This document shows, piece after piece, positions 7,748-16,030 of a stretch of DNA of 64,000 nucleotides. The first letter of the stretch is position 1, and each line of letters begins with the position of its first letter. The position numbers and the translations under genes are program-made. The notes beneath the pieces were generated by a model. That model saw nothing but the letters and a program-made list of their open reading frames with translations. It did not search any database and was not told the DNA's origin. This DNA is from Myxococcales bacterium. Lineage in GTDB: Bacteria; Myxococcota_A; Bradymonadia; UBA7976; UBA1532. Location of the stretch: NCBI GenBank assembly GCA_020633435.1, contig JACKDP010000004.1, positions 372,001 through 436,000 of the forward strand, read 5' to 3'.

Positions 7748-8589
7748 GCGGCGGGGCCGATGCCGGCGATCATGCCGCGGTTGGCGGGCACGGTGCACGG
7801 GCAGATGGTGTAGGGGCACGGGGCGGCGGCGGCGAAGAAGGCCAGGTGGCCGTCGAAGACGTTGCCCAGGCGGCCCTCGCCATGGCGCTTCGCGGTGCGG
7901 CAGGCCCAGGCCTCGCCGTCCTTGTCGACGGTGAAGTACTCGACGCCGGCGTGGCAGGTGCGGCCCTGGTACGAGGGCGCCAGGTTGGCCTCGCGGGGGC
8001 CGGGGGCGTCGCCGATGACGGCGCGCAGGGCGGCCTCGTCGGGGTAGTCGGCCACGCCGCCGCCCGTCTTGAAGAGCTGAGGGAACCAGCGCACGCCGCG
8101 GGCTTCGAGGGCGTCGCGGCAGCGCAGGGCCTCGGCTTCGCGGCCCGGGAGGACGACCTGGTTGACGACGAAGGCCACCCCCGGGTCGAGCAGGCTGACG
8201 AACCAGGCGGCCTTCTCGGCGAAGTCGTCGGCGGTGACGAACTCGAGGTGCAGCGAGGCGCTGAAGACGGCCAGGCGGCCGCGGGTGAGGGCGGCGAAGC
8301 GCATCAGGTCGCGGTGGGACGACGAGAAGTTGGTCAGCACGCTGAGGCGGTGGGGGGTGCGGGCCACCAGCTCGGGCACGATGAGATCGAGGAAGAGCGG
8401 GTGGGCGAAGGCCTCGCCGCCGCTGCACTTGATCTCCCAGGTGCCGGGCAGGCCAGCGAACGTCTGGATGGCGCCGCGGACCTGGTCGGCGGCGGGGCGG
8501 CCGCGCCGGTACCGCGCGCTCTGAATGCAGTAGGTGCAGTCGTAGTTGCAGGCGCCGGCCACCTGCCACTCGACCGTGGGCGTCCTCAT
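7744..8589 (-). CDS. Radical SAM protein with SPASM-like C-terminal cysteines (second of three)
   Basis: This 281-residue protein starts at ATG 8589, overlapping the stop of the upstream gene (ATGA). It has CX3CX2C as CNYDCTYC (Cys 14/18/21), a GGE motif (CSGGEAFAHP) and a C-terminal set of cysteines (GRTCHAG, EAWACRT, CPYTICPC) matching the next gene's pattern, so it probably binds one [4Fe-4S] cluster for SAM cleavage plus an auxiliary cluster. The N-terminus is short, with no precursor-binding (RRE-like) domain that I can recognise. Overlapping stop/start codons on both sides imply fixed stoichiometry with its neighbours. The reaction is unknown. Confidence 0.88.
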   Translation of the reverse strand: MRTPTVEWQVAGACNYDCTYCIQSARYRRGRPAADQVRGAIQTFAGLPGTWEIKCSGGEAFAHPLFLDLIVPELVARTPHRLSVLTNFSSSHRDLMRFAALTRGRLAVFSASLHLEFVTADDFAEKAAWFVSLLDPGVAFVVNQVVLPGREAEALRCRDALEARGVRWFPQLFKTGGGVADYPDEAALRAVIGDAPGPREANLAPSYQGRTCHAGVEYFTVDKDGEAWACRTAKRHGEGRLGNVFDGHLAFFAAAAPCPYTICPCTVPANRGMIAGIGPAA

Positions 8590-9695
8590 GGGAGGGCCCG
8601 CTCGGTCCGCTGGCGCTCGGCCTCCAACCGGTCAGCCCCCAACCGCTGGGCCCCCAACCGCTGGGCCCCCAACCGCTCAGCCCACTTCACGTTCTGCTCG
8701 AACTTGCCGCAGCGGGCGCAGCCCTCGAAGTAGTCCCCGGCCGCCAGGCGGTCGCGCAGGGCCTGCCAGGCGGGGCCGTACCAGAGGTCGGCGAAGCGCG
8801 CGCCGTCGGCCAGGGTGCCGACGTGGACCTCGGTGTTGCAGCAGAACAGGACGTCCTGGTCGACGGTGATGCGGCTGTAGACGTAGCCCATGGCGCAGCC
8901 GACCTCCTCGATGGGGGTCGTGGCCTGGGGGCGGCCGAGGGCGGCGTCGACCTGGCGGGCGAAGAGGTCGAGGTTGGTGGGCACGCCGAGCTCGGCGGCG
9001 AGGGCGCGGGCCTGGGGGATGCCCTCGGCGGCCAGCCAGGCAAGCTGGAGCGGGGTGGCGATGCAGGCCTCGGTGCCCTCGGCGAGGCTGGCGAGCTTGT
9101 AGTTCACCCGATCGGCGCGGAAGAGCTGGCCGAAGCGGACCATCTCGACGACCTCCCAGGCGAGGTCGCGGTTGATGACCTGGACGTGGCGGCAGCGGAC
9201 GCCCTCTTCGCCAAGTACCCGAAGATACTGGCAAAGGCGGAAGAAGTCGGCCTCCGTCCAGCCGGGGTGGAAGGCCGTGTAGCTGGCCGGGGTGACGCCC
9301 TGCACGCCCACGAGGAGCTGGTCGACGCCGCTTTGGGCGAGGCGGTCGATGTCGGCGGCGATGAGGTTGGTGATGATGGTCAGGTGCCAGCCCTGGGCCT
9401 TCACCGCGGCGATGAAGTCGTAGACGTCGGGGTGGACGAGGGGCTCGCCCATGCCGGAGATGACGATGGCCCGCACCGAGCCGAGGGCGGCGAGCTCGTC
9501 GACCAGGGCGAAGAAGCGGTCGGCCGCCAGGCGGCGGCGCTTCCAGGTGATGGGACGCGGCGTGTCGAGGAGCGGCGAGTGATCCCAGCACGTCACGCAG
9601 GCGGCGTTGCAGGCGTTCGTGACGTCGATGTGCACGGTGCGGGGGCCGATCCGGGGGCGGCCATCGAGCAGGCCGGCGATGACGGGGTCGGTCAT
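8586..9695 (-). CDS. Radical SAM/SPASM protein with repetitive C-terminal tail (first of three)
   Basis: This 369-residue protein carries CNAACVTC (Cys 29/33/36), the sequence ISGMGEPLVHPDVY in place of the usual GGEP, and a C-terminal SPASM-type region (CAMGYVYSRITVDQDVLFCC ... GCARCGK). The last ~30 residues are a tandem RLGAQ repeat (RLGAQRLGAQRLGADRLEAER) encoded by a 15-bp minisatellite. It is more distant from the other two radical SAM proteins than they are from each other. ATG 9695 overlaps the glycosyltransferase stop (ATGA). A SPASM radical SAM next to two twitch-like ones suggests sequential modifications of one substrate; this is inference. Confidence 0.88.
   Translation of the reverse strand: MTDPVIAGLLDGRPRIGPRTVHIDVTNACNAACVTCWDHSPLLDTPRPITWKRRRLAADRFFALVDELAALGSVRAIVISGMGEPLVHPDVYDFIAAVKAQGWHLTIITNLIAADIDRLAQSGVDQLLVGVQGVTPASYTAFHPGWTEADFFRLCQYLRVLGEEGVRCRHVQVINRDLAWEVVEMVRFGQLFRADRVNYKLASLAEGTEACIATPLQLAWLAAEGIPQARALAAELGVPTNLDLFARQVDAALGRPQATTPIEEVGCAMGYVYSRITVDQDVLFCCNTEVHVGTLADGARFADLWYGPAWQALRDRLAAGDYFEGCARCGKFEQNVKWAERLGAQRLGAQRLGADRLEAERQRTERALP
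8616..8690. repeat. 15-bp tandem repeat at the 3' end of a radical SAM gene
   Basis: There are five consecutive 15-bp units. Two are exact (8646-8660 and 8661-8675: CTGGGCCCCCAACCG) and three are degenerate (8616, 8631, 8676). The unit length is a multiple of three, so a change in copy number would add or remove RLGAQ pentapeptides without a frameshift. Confidence 0.85.
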
Positions 9696-11302
9696 GGGGC
9701 GCCCTCATCGGCCAGGGTGCGCAGGACCTCGCCCACCGTGCGGGTGCCGCCCCCCTCCAGGCGGGAGAAGCGGCGCAGGGCGTCGAAGAGGTCGTCCTCG
9801 GTGGCCAGCCAGGCGTCGAGGCCGGCGGCGAAGTCGGCCAGGGGCAGGCCGCGCTGGACGGGGATGGCGCGCAGGAGCGACACGACGCCCATCCAGTCGT
9901 CGAAGGCGGCCCAGCGCGGCAGCAGCACCTCCACGGCGCCCAGCAGCTCGTCGGGCCGGGCGGCGGGGAACTTGCGCCGGAGGCCCAGGAGGATCTGGGC
10001 GCCGAGATCGAAGGGCACCGCCACGGCGTCGAGGAGGGCGAGGAAGCGCCGGAGGGCGGCCACCGGGTCGTCGGGATCGGGGACGCGCACCGGCTGGCCG
10101 GCATCGGCCAGCTCGAGCAGCACCGCGCGGCGGCGGGCCTGCTCGCCGGGCAGGCCACCGGAGAGCACGCGCATCACCTCCAGCAGGCGGGCCGGGGCGT
10201 CGGCCAGGCGGCTGCGGGCGAGGATGCCCAGGACCTCGGGGCGCAGGACGCGGGTGGCGGTGCGCAGGTCGTCGGCGGGCAGCGCGACGCCGAGGGCGGC
10301 GATGGCCCCGGCCAGCGCGCCGCCGCCGGGCACCAGGGCGCGGGCGGCCTCGGCGTCGCCGGGGGCCTCCAGCAGGTCGGGCACCTCGTCGAGGGTGCGC
10401 GCGAGCCGGCCGGCCCCGGCTTCGACGGCGCGCACGGCCCGCTCGCGCTGGTCGTCGGCGATGCGATCGAGGGGCAGGAACACGGTGGGCACGCCCACGT
10501 GCATCAGCTCGTGGAAGCTGTTGTAGCCCCCGGCCGAGACGGCGGCGTCGACGCCGGGGAGGAGCTCGACGGCCAGGTAGCGGTCCAGCCAGGTGATGCC
10601 CGCGCCGCGGCGCTCGGGGCCCTGGTAGAGGGGGCCGGCCCCGACGACGACGTGCCAGCCGCGGGCGAGGAGGCGGTCGACGAGGTGGGGCAGGACGTCG
10701 GGGGCGGAGACCTCGCCGCCGCCGCCGAGCGTCAGGTAGACGGCGCGCTGGCCCGGGGGCACGCCGAGGGCCCGGCGAGCCTCGTCACGCGGCGGCAACT
10801 CCTCGCGCTCGCGGATGAGGATGGGGCCAACATCCCGAGAATCTGGAATGATCACGCGGTCATAGAGGGGCAGCATGGCCTGGTAGGCGTCGTCGGCCTC
10901 GAAGCCCTCGCGCACCTTGCGGGCCACCAGGACGCGGTACTTCGCCAGCTCGAGGGCCGCCACCAGCTCGCCGAAGCTGCCGCCGGGGAAGGTGTCGACG
11001 AGCAGGATGTCGGGCTGGAGGCCGGCGAGGGCGTTGAGGACCCAGCCGCGCAGGATGGCCAGGCTGCGGGCCGGATCGACGCCGGCGTCGCGCAGCATGG
11101 CCTTGGAGGGCATCTTCAGGGCCGGGATGCCCTCGCGGCGGGCGAGGGTGTCCGCCTCGGACGAGGTGAGGATCCAGCACTCGCAGGGCACGTCGAGCAG
11201 GCTGCCCACGCGGCGGATCTGGCGCAGGAGGGCGAGCTGGCGGACCAGGTGGCCCATGCCGCGGCCGTTGATGGCGTAGGAGACGACCTTCAGCCGCGCC
11301 AC
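9692..11302 (-). CDS. MurG/GT28-like glycosyltransferase with a ~200-residue C-terminal extension
   Basis: This 536-residue cytoplasmic protein begins MARLKVVSYAINGRGMGHLVR. GRGMGH matches the N-terminal glycine-rich acceptor-side loop of GT-B enzymes of the MurG/GT28 kind. The C-terminal Rossmann half has a nucleotide-sugar motif, DAAVSAGGYNSFHELMHVGVPTVFLP, followed by DDQRERA, like MurG's AGxxTxxEL...P...DDHQ. Residues about 340-536 are a helical Ala/Leu/Arg-rich region with no family I recognise. Eight bp follow the upstream gene, and its stop overlaps the next start. It probably glycosylates the product or partner of the radical SAM enzymes; the acceptor is unknown. Confidence 0.8.
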   Translation of the reverse strand: MARLKVVSYAINGRGMGHLVRQLALLRQIRRVGSLLDVPCECWILTSSEADTLARREGIPALKMPSKAMLRDAGVDPARSLAILRGWVLNALAGLQPDILLVDTFPGGSFGELVAALELAKYRVLVARKVREGFEADDAYQAMLPLYDRVIIPDSRDVGPILIREREELPPRDEARRALGVPPGQRAVYLTLGGGGEVSAPDVLPHLVDRLLARGWHVVVGAGPLYQGPERRGAGITWLDRYLAVELLPGVDAAVSAGGYNSFHELMHVGVPTVFLPLDRIADDQRERAVRAVEAGAGRLARTLDEVPDLLEAPGDAEAARALVPGGGALAGAIAALGVALPADDLRTATRVLRPEVLGILARSRLADAPARLLEVMRVLSGGLPGEQARRRAVLLELADAGQPVRVPDPDDPVAALRRFLALLDAVAVPFDLGAQILLGLRRKFPAARPDELLGAVEVLLPRWAAFDDWMGVVSLLRAIPVQRGLPLADFAAGLDAWLATEDDLFDALRRFSRLEGGGTRTVGEVLRTLADEGAP

Positions 11303-11309
11303 GAGCGCC

Positions 11310-12620
11310 TCACGACAGGTAGCCGGCGTCGACGTCGGTGGAGCCGCGGACGACCACGGCCACCGCCGGGTTGAGGTCGACGATCTCCTCGGCCGCGACG
11401 CTGGGCGTGGCGTCGGGGTTGCGGTCGTACCAGCCGCGGGTGGCGGGCAGGAGGCGCGGGGGCCGGCTGCCGGTGAACGTCACCCACCAGAGGCGGGGCG
11501 AGTCGCTGAGCTGGAAGCGGTCGTACTTCTCGTAGGCCACCACCCGCGCCACCTGCCGCTCGATGCCGGGCACCTCGCCGAGCAGCTTCGACTTCTTGGC
11601 GCCGAACCGGTGGTCGAGCCAGGACGGCGAGATGGCCCGCGTGCGCATCTTGCTGCTCGTGCGCAGCTTGCGCAGGCGCGCCATGTACTTGCGGCGGCGG
11701 TTGTCCAGGTCGTTGAGGCGCGGCTGGAGGCCCTGCTCCTGCAGCTCGCGCAGGAACTTCTCCTTGGCGTCGAGGCCGGCGACGCGGCGCAGGGCCATGC
11801 GGATGCCGCGATCCTCGGCCGTCTCCTTGGAGAGCCAGGTGTCCAGCAGGGGCAGGTCGGCGTGCTCGAAGAACTCGGCGAGGGCCTGCCAGCACTCCTC
11901 CAGGATGACCTGGGTGAGGTTCGACAGGGTGCCCTGGGCGCGGTCGTGCTCGGCCACGAGGCGGTGCACGTCGGCGATGAGCCGCTCGACGCGCGTGACC
12001 TCTTCGCGCCAGAAGTCGCGCTCCTTGACGGCCGCCAGGTAGGCGGGCCGCACGTCGTCGCCGAAGTCGCGCATGCCGAGGAGGCTGCAGATCTTGTCGC
12101 CGGCGGCCCAGAGCTTCCAGTAGTCGGCCTGCCACCAGGAGCGGTTGAACTGCGGGGTGTCGTAGCCCGCGTCGATGAGCTCCTGGAAGCGCGGCAGCTC
12201 CTCGAAGCGCGTGCAGGCCTCCTCGAAGGGCCCCGCGGTGTCGCGGACCTCGGCGAGCTTCTCGGTGAGCTCTCCCCCACCCCCGACGAGGCCCACGCGG
12301 CGCTGGTAGCGCTCGTCGCCCTGGATGCGGGCGACCGTGCGCTCGAGGACGCTCCGGCGGTGCGCCATGACCTCGAAGGGGTCGCGGCGCGAGAAGCCCC
12401 GAAAGCCGGTCAGGCGCTCGGCGCGGGCGATGCCCGTGGCCTCGAGGGCCGGCAGGCAGGCCGCCGCGAGGGCCGTGCGGGCGGCGCCGAGCTGGCGGTG
12501 GACGACGCGGATCTGCTCGACCACGACGGTGCGCAGGCGCTCGTACTCGGCGATGACCTCCTCGGCCTCCGCCTGGCGCTGCTCGTAGTGCTGGACGGCC
12601 TGCTGCCAGGTGACGGCCAT
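11310..12620 (-). CDS. Coiled-coil protein of unknown family, first gene of the radical SAM cluster
   Basis: This 436-residue protein starts at MAVTWQQAVQHYEQRQAEAEE. The ATG at 12620 has a GAGG SD; an upstream in-frame Met at 12650 lacks one. Long amphipathic helices (about residues 10-60 and 180-300) are rich in Glu/Arg/Leu and suggest coiled coils. A Trp/Tyr-rich patch (SWWQADYWKLWAAGDKICSLLG) sits near residue 150. The C-terminal 100 residues look globular (RLWWVTFTGSRPPRLLP). There is no signal peptide. I recognise no family. As the leading gene of a tightly packed unit it may be a scaffold or the modified substrate; that is speculation. Confidence 0.75.
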   Translation of the reverse strand: MAVTWQQAVQHYEQRQAEAEEVIAEYERLRTVVVEQIRVVHRQLGAARTALAAACLPALEATGIARAERLTGFRGFSRRDPFEVMAHRRSVLERTVARIQGDERYQRRVGLVGGGGELTEKLAEVRDTAGPFEEACTRFEELPRFQELIDAGYDTPQFNRSWWQADYWKLWAAGDKICSLLGMRDFGDDVRPAYLAAVKERDFWREEVTRVERLIADVHRLVAEHDRAQGTLSNLTQVILEECWQALAEFFEHADLPLLDTWLSKETAEDRGIRMALRRVAGLDAKEKFLRELQEQGLQPRLNDLDNRRRKYMARLRKLRTSSKMRTRAISPSWLDHRFGAKKSKLLGEVPGIERQVARVVAYEKYDRFQLSDSPRLWWVTFTGSRPPRLLPATRGWYDRNPDATPSVAAEEIVDLNPAVAVVVRGSTDVDAGYLS

Positions 12621-12762
12621 GGCGCCCTCGGGCTGGTTGGGGTGCCACATTGTCTTGCTGGCGGGCCCGAACCGCAATGGCCCGGCCTTGCGTGTGGGCG
12701 GGCGGCCGGAAACAATCGGCGGCGTCCGGGGGTTGCTGCCCGGGTCGACCCACGAGGAGCCC

Positions 12763-14184
12763 ATGGCCCGCATCGATCCCCTCATCCGCATGATGGCCGC
12801 CCAGGCCGGCGACGAGCTCGTCATCGTGGCCGGGGAGGCCCCCCGCCTGAGCCAGCGCGGCAGCCCGCTGCGCTTCTTCCTGCCGCCGATGTCCGACGCC
12901 ATCGTGCGCGGCCTGGTGGAGTCGGTCGTCGACCAGCGGACGTGGGACGCCTTTCAGCGGGGCGAGCCGGTGACGGCGGCCTACCGTGGCCAGGATCTCG
13001 GGCTCTTCGCGGTGCAGGCGAACCACCAGGGCGGCCGGACGGAGCTCGTGGTGCGGCGGGTGCCCGAGTCCCCGCCGGAGCCGCAGGTGCCGCCCCCGGT
13101 GGCCGATCCCCCCGTCGCCCTGCAGGCGCCCACGCCGGTGGTGCTGGCCGATCTGGAGGGCCTGCTCATGCAGGCCCTGGAGCGGGGCGCCAGCGATGTG
13201 CACCTGGCGACGGGCGAGGCGCCCGTCCTGCGCGTGGACGGTCGGCTGCTGGCGGTGCCGGGCAACGGCGACGCGCTGGTGGCGGCGCTGCTCACCCCCA
13301 CCCGGCGGGCGGCCGTCGAGGCGGACGGCGCCCATGACTTCGCCCTGGAGCTGCCCGGGCGCGCGCGCTTCCGGGCGAACGTCTACCAGCACGCCGGCGG
13401 CGAGGCGGCGGCGCTGCGGGTGCTGACGCGGGCCGCGCCGACGCTGAAACAACTCGATTTCTCCTTTGATCTCGAACCCTTGACGCGGCTGCCCCATGGG
13501 CTGGTGATCGTGTGCGGGCCCACCGGCTCGGGCAAGACGACGACGCTGGCCGCCCTCATCCGGCAGGTGCTGGAGACGCGGGGCGGGGCGCTCATCACGC
13601 TGGAAGATCCCATCGAGTACACGTTCGACGCCCCGCGCGGGGCGCTCGTCCGGCAGCGGCAGATCGGCGTCCACGCGCCCGACTTCGTGGCGGGCCTGCG
13701 CGACGCGCTGCGGGAGGATCCCGACATCCTGCTGGTGGGCGAGATGCGGGACCGGACGAGCATCGAGCTGGCCCTGACGGCGGCCGAGACGGGGCACCTG
13801 GTCTTCACGACGCTGCACACCCGGTCGGCGGCGGCGGCCATCGATCGCATCCTCGACGCCTACCCGGCCGAGCGGCACGCCCAGCTCCGCCAGCAGATCG
13901 CGGACGCGGTGCGGGGCATCGTCTCCCAGCGGCTGCTGCCGCGGGCGCGCGGCGACGGGCGGGTGCCTGCGGTGGAGGTGCTGCGCAGCACGACGGGGGT
14001 GCAGGCGCTCATCCGCGACGGGCGGACGAGCGGGCTGGCCAGCGCGCTGCAGGGTGGCGGGGCCGACGGGATGATCCCGCTGGAGCGCAGCCTGGCCGAC
14101 CTGGTGCGGCGGGGCCAGGTGACGCGGGCCGTCGCCGAGGCGGCGGCCAACGACGTCAACGCTTTGGCGGAGTATCTGCGCTGA
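12763..14184 (+). CDS. PilT-like type IV pilus retraction/GspE-family ATPase
   Basis: This 473-residue protein starts at ATG 12763 behind GAGGAG. The PilT core begins near residue 128 (ASDVHLATGEAPVLRVDG). Walker A GPTGSGKT is at 252-259, the Asp box LEDPIEYTF at about 280-288, the Walker B region ILLVGEMRD at about 322-330 and the His box TTLHTRSA at about 349-356. This set is typical of the hexameric ATPase that powers pilus retraction. The first ~110 residues look like an extra, divergent copy of the PilT N-terminal domain, making it longer than canonical PilT (about 345 residues). It is divergent from the radical SAM cluster and its 3' end overlaps the converging DUF2330 gene by 29 bp. 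Confidence 0.88.
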   Translation: MARIDPLIRMMAAQAGDELVIVAGEAPRLSQRGSPLRFFLPPMSDAIVRGLVESVVDQRTWDAFQRGEPVTAAYRGQDLGLFAVQANHQGGRTELVVRRVPESPPEPQVPPPVADPPVALQAPTPVVLADLEGLLMQALERGASDVHLATGEAPVLRVDGRLLAVPGNGDALVAALLTPTRRAAVEADGAHDFALELPGRARFRANVYQHAGGEAAALRVLTRAAPTLKQLDFSFDLEPLTRLPHGLVIVCGPTGSGKTTTLAALIRQVLETRGGALITLEDPIEYTFDAPRGALVRQRQIGVHAPDFVAGLRDALREDPDILLVGEMRDRTSIELALTAAETGHLVFTTLHTRSAAAAIDRILDAYPAERHAQLRQQIADAVRGIVSQRLLPRARGDGRVPAVEVLRSTTGVQALIRDGRTSGLASALQGGGADGMIPLERSLADLVRRGQVTRAVAEAAANDVNALAEYLR

Positions 14185-15904
14185 CGGGGTCGAGGCCGGC
14201 CTTGACGACCCGGTCGAGCTTCAGGGCGCCGCGCTTCGCCAGGGCGAGGTCGCGGCCGGCGCTCGCGCGGGGCGAGCCACCGCCCGGGGGGCCGCCCCAG
14301 ACACCTCGCATGGGGTTCTTGCAGGCGATCTTGCCCTCCCAGGGGTGCCGGATGATGTAGCGGCCCTGGAAGGTGCTGGCCGAGGCCGGCGCGGCGGTGA
14401 AGCTGTTGGCGGCGCCGTAGGTCTCGCGGCCCCCGATGATGCCCTCGGCGGGGGCGAAGACGAGGTCCTCGCCCAGGTCGCCCGGGGTGTAGCGGTAGTG
14501 CAGCCGCGTCAGCACGAAGGCCTGGAAGGGGCTGGGCGGCTGGCCGAAGCGCCCCCCGAAGCCGCCGCGGCTGCCGTCGGGCCGGAACATCAGCGGCACC
14601 TTCACCTGGACGATGCCATCCCCCGGGGCCGGGAAGCGCCAGCGCTTCATGCGCTGGGTGATGCAGGCCGCCACCTGGGGCAGGTTGGGCGCGTCGGCCT
14701 TCACGGCGGGGACCTTGCCGGTGCCGTCGATGATGAGGCTCGCGTCGAGCTTGCCCTGGTTGCCGCCCCCCTGCTGAGCGGCCCGCTCGGCGCAGTAGCG
14801 CAGCTCGTTCTGGTGGCGGTGGATGACGCGGCGGACGATCTGGGCGTCGAGGGAGCCCACCACGTTCGGCCGCCCGATCTGCACCCGGACGCCGGCGGAG
14901 GCCGCGACGGCGCGGGACTGGGGGACGAGGACGTCGCCGCCGAGGGTGGCAAGGTCGTCGGGGGAGAGGACGGGCCCCGGGCAGGGGTCGCAGGACGTGG
15001 GCTGCCAGGCGTACTCCGTCACCACGGCGCCCGGCTTCTCGGCGAGCGTGCGGTCGAAGAGGGCGGCGTAGAACTCGCCGAAGCGGGACCTGACCTCGGG
15101 CCCCACCTCCAGGTTGGTGGGGATGGTGACGTTGGGGAAGTTGGCCGCCTCGTAGCGCGACCGGGCGATGATGTGCACCACCAGGTCCTGGGTGCCCCCC
15201 GAGTTCAGCAAGCCCAGGCGGACGGGCAGGCGGAAGTCCTTGCTGGTGTAGGCCACCCGCAAGGGCGAGAGCACGGCGCGGCCCTTCACGAACTTCACCC
15301 GCTTCGCGTCCACCCGGGCGACGAAGAACTTCATGCCCTGGGCCACGTACGGCCGCAGCAGCGGCTCGGCGCCTTCGGGGATGCGGTAGCCATGATCGCG
15401 CAGCCAGGTGTCGAGGGCGGCGCTGTCCTGGGCGCCGAGGATGACGATCTCGTACTCCCCCACCGTGAACTGCGCCTCGATGGTGACGAGGGCCGGCGCG
15501 GCGCGGCCCGCGCCCAGGCCGTAGCCCCCGCCGCCGCTCCCGACGCCGCGCATGCCGAGGCCCCCGACGCCGATCTGTTGGGCGGGGCAAGGATCCTGCT
15601 CCCAGTACTCGACGAGCCGCGGCGCGGCCAGGGTGTCGACGCGGTCGAAGACCTCCCGCGGCAGCGTCTTGACGTTCTCCTTCTGCAGGACGACGGGCAC
15701 CGGGACGACCATCGCGAAGTCCCTCGGGGGACCCTGGTAGTCGTTCTGCATCGACAGGACCGTCTCGTCCCCGTCGCGCATCAGCACCACGTTCGTCGCC
15801 TTGTTGACCAGCGCCCCGTCGGCGCTGCCGACGTAGAACCCGCAGAAGGCCTGGGCCATCGCCGGCATCGCCAGCAGCGCCGCCGCCACCATCCATCGCG
15901 TCAT
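14156..15904 (-). CDS. DUF2330 exported protein with inserted AgmX/PglI-type domain
   Basis: This 582-residue protein has a signal peptide MTRWMVAAALLAMPAMAQA, followed by the DUF2330 opening FCGFYVGSADGALVNKATNVVLMRDGDETVLSMQNDY. DUF2330 continues to about residue 320 and resumes near 458 (FQAFVLTRLHYRYTPGDLGEDLVF...GGRETYG). Between them, about 345-440, sits a segment of AgmX/PglI C-terminal type: IVRRVIHRHQNELRYCAER, GKLDASLIIDGTGKV, VAACITQRMKRWRFPAP and VQVKVPLMF. The DUF2330 function is unknown; AgmX is linked to gliding motility complexes in Myxococcus. The neighbouring PilT-like ATPase converges on it. Cys pairs (CDPC) suggest periplasmic disulfides. Confidence 0.85.
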   Translation of the reverse strand: MTRWMVAAALLAMPAMAQAFCGFYVGSADGALVNKATNVVLMRDGDETVLSMQNDYQGPPRDFAMVVPVPVVLQKENVKTLPREVFDRVDTLAAPRLVEYWEQDPCPAQQIGVGGLGMRGVGSGGGGYGLGAGRAAPALVTIEAQFTVGEYEIVILGAQDSAALDTWLRDHGYRIPEGAEPLLRPYVAQGMKFFVARVDAKRVKFVKGRAVLSPLRVAYTSKDFRLPVRLGLLNSGGTQDLVVHIIARSRYEAANFPNVTIPTNLEVGPEVRSRFGEFYAALFDRTLAEKPGAVVTEYAWQPTSCDPCPGPVLSPDDLATLGGDVLVPQSRAVAASAGVRVQIGRPNVVGSLDAQIVRRVIHRHQNELRYCAERAAQQGGGNQGKLDASLIIDGTGKVPAVKADAPNLPQVAACITQRMKRWRFPAPGDGIVQVKVPLMFRPDGSRGGFGGRFGQPPSPFQAFVLTRLHYRYTPGDLGEDLVFAPAEGIIGGRETYGAANSFTAAPASASTFQGRYIIRHPWEGKIACKNPMRGVWGGPPGGGSPRASAGRDLALAKRGALKLDRVVKAGLDPVSADTPPKR

Positions 15905-15974
15905 GCTCACCTCCGGGCACATGGACCCCGGCAGGGTAGCAAGGTTCCTGGTCGGCCGACCCCCCCGGCGAAGT

Positions 15975-16003
15975 TTGACCGACGCCGCGAAGGCAGGGAG
16001 AGT
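15975..16003 (+). promoter_or_regulatory. Sigma-70-like promoter for the SRPBCC gene
   Basis: -35 TTGACC (15975-15980), 17-bp spacer, -10 GAGAGT (15998-16003). The start codon is 27 bp downstream of the -10, with an AGGAG SD between them. The -10 is a weak match. Confidence 0.4.
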
Positions 16004-16030
16004 GCCCCCACAGCCAGCCAGGAGCCCGCC

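Noticed and set aside
8616..8690. Could the 15-bp repeats be a CRISPR array?
   Set aside because: Units are directly adjacent without spacers and code in frame for a peptide repeat.
12674..12688. Sigma-54-like element before the radical SAM cluster
   Set aside because: The GG/GC spacing fits but four consensus positions (-24 T, A, C and the W after TTGC) do not match; much weaker than the 32204 site.
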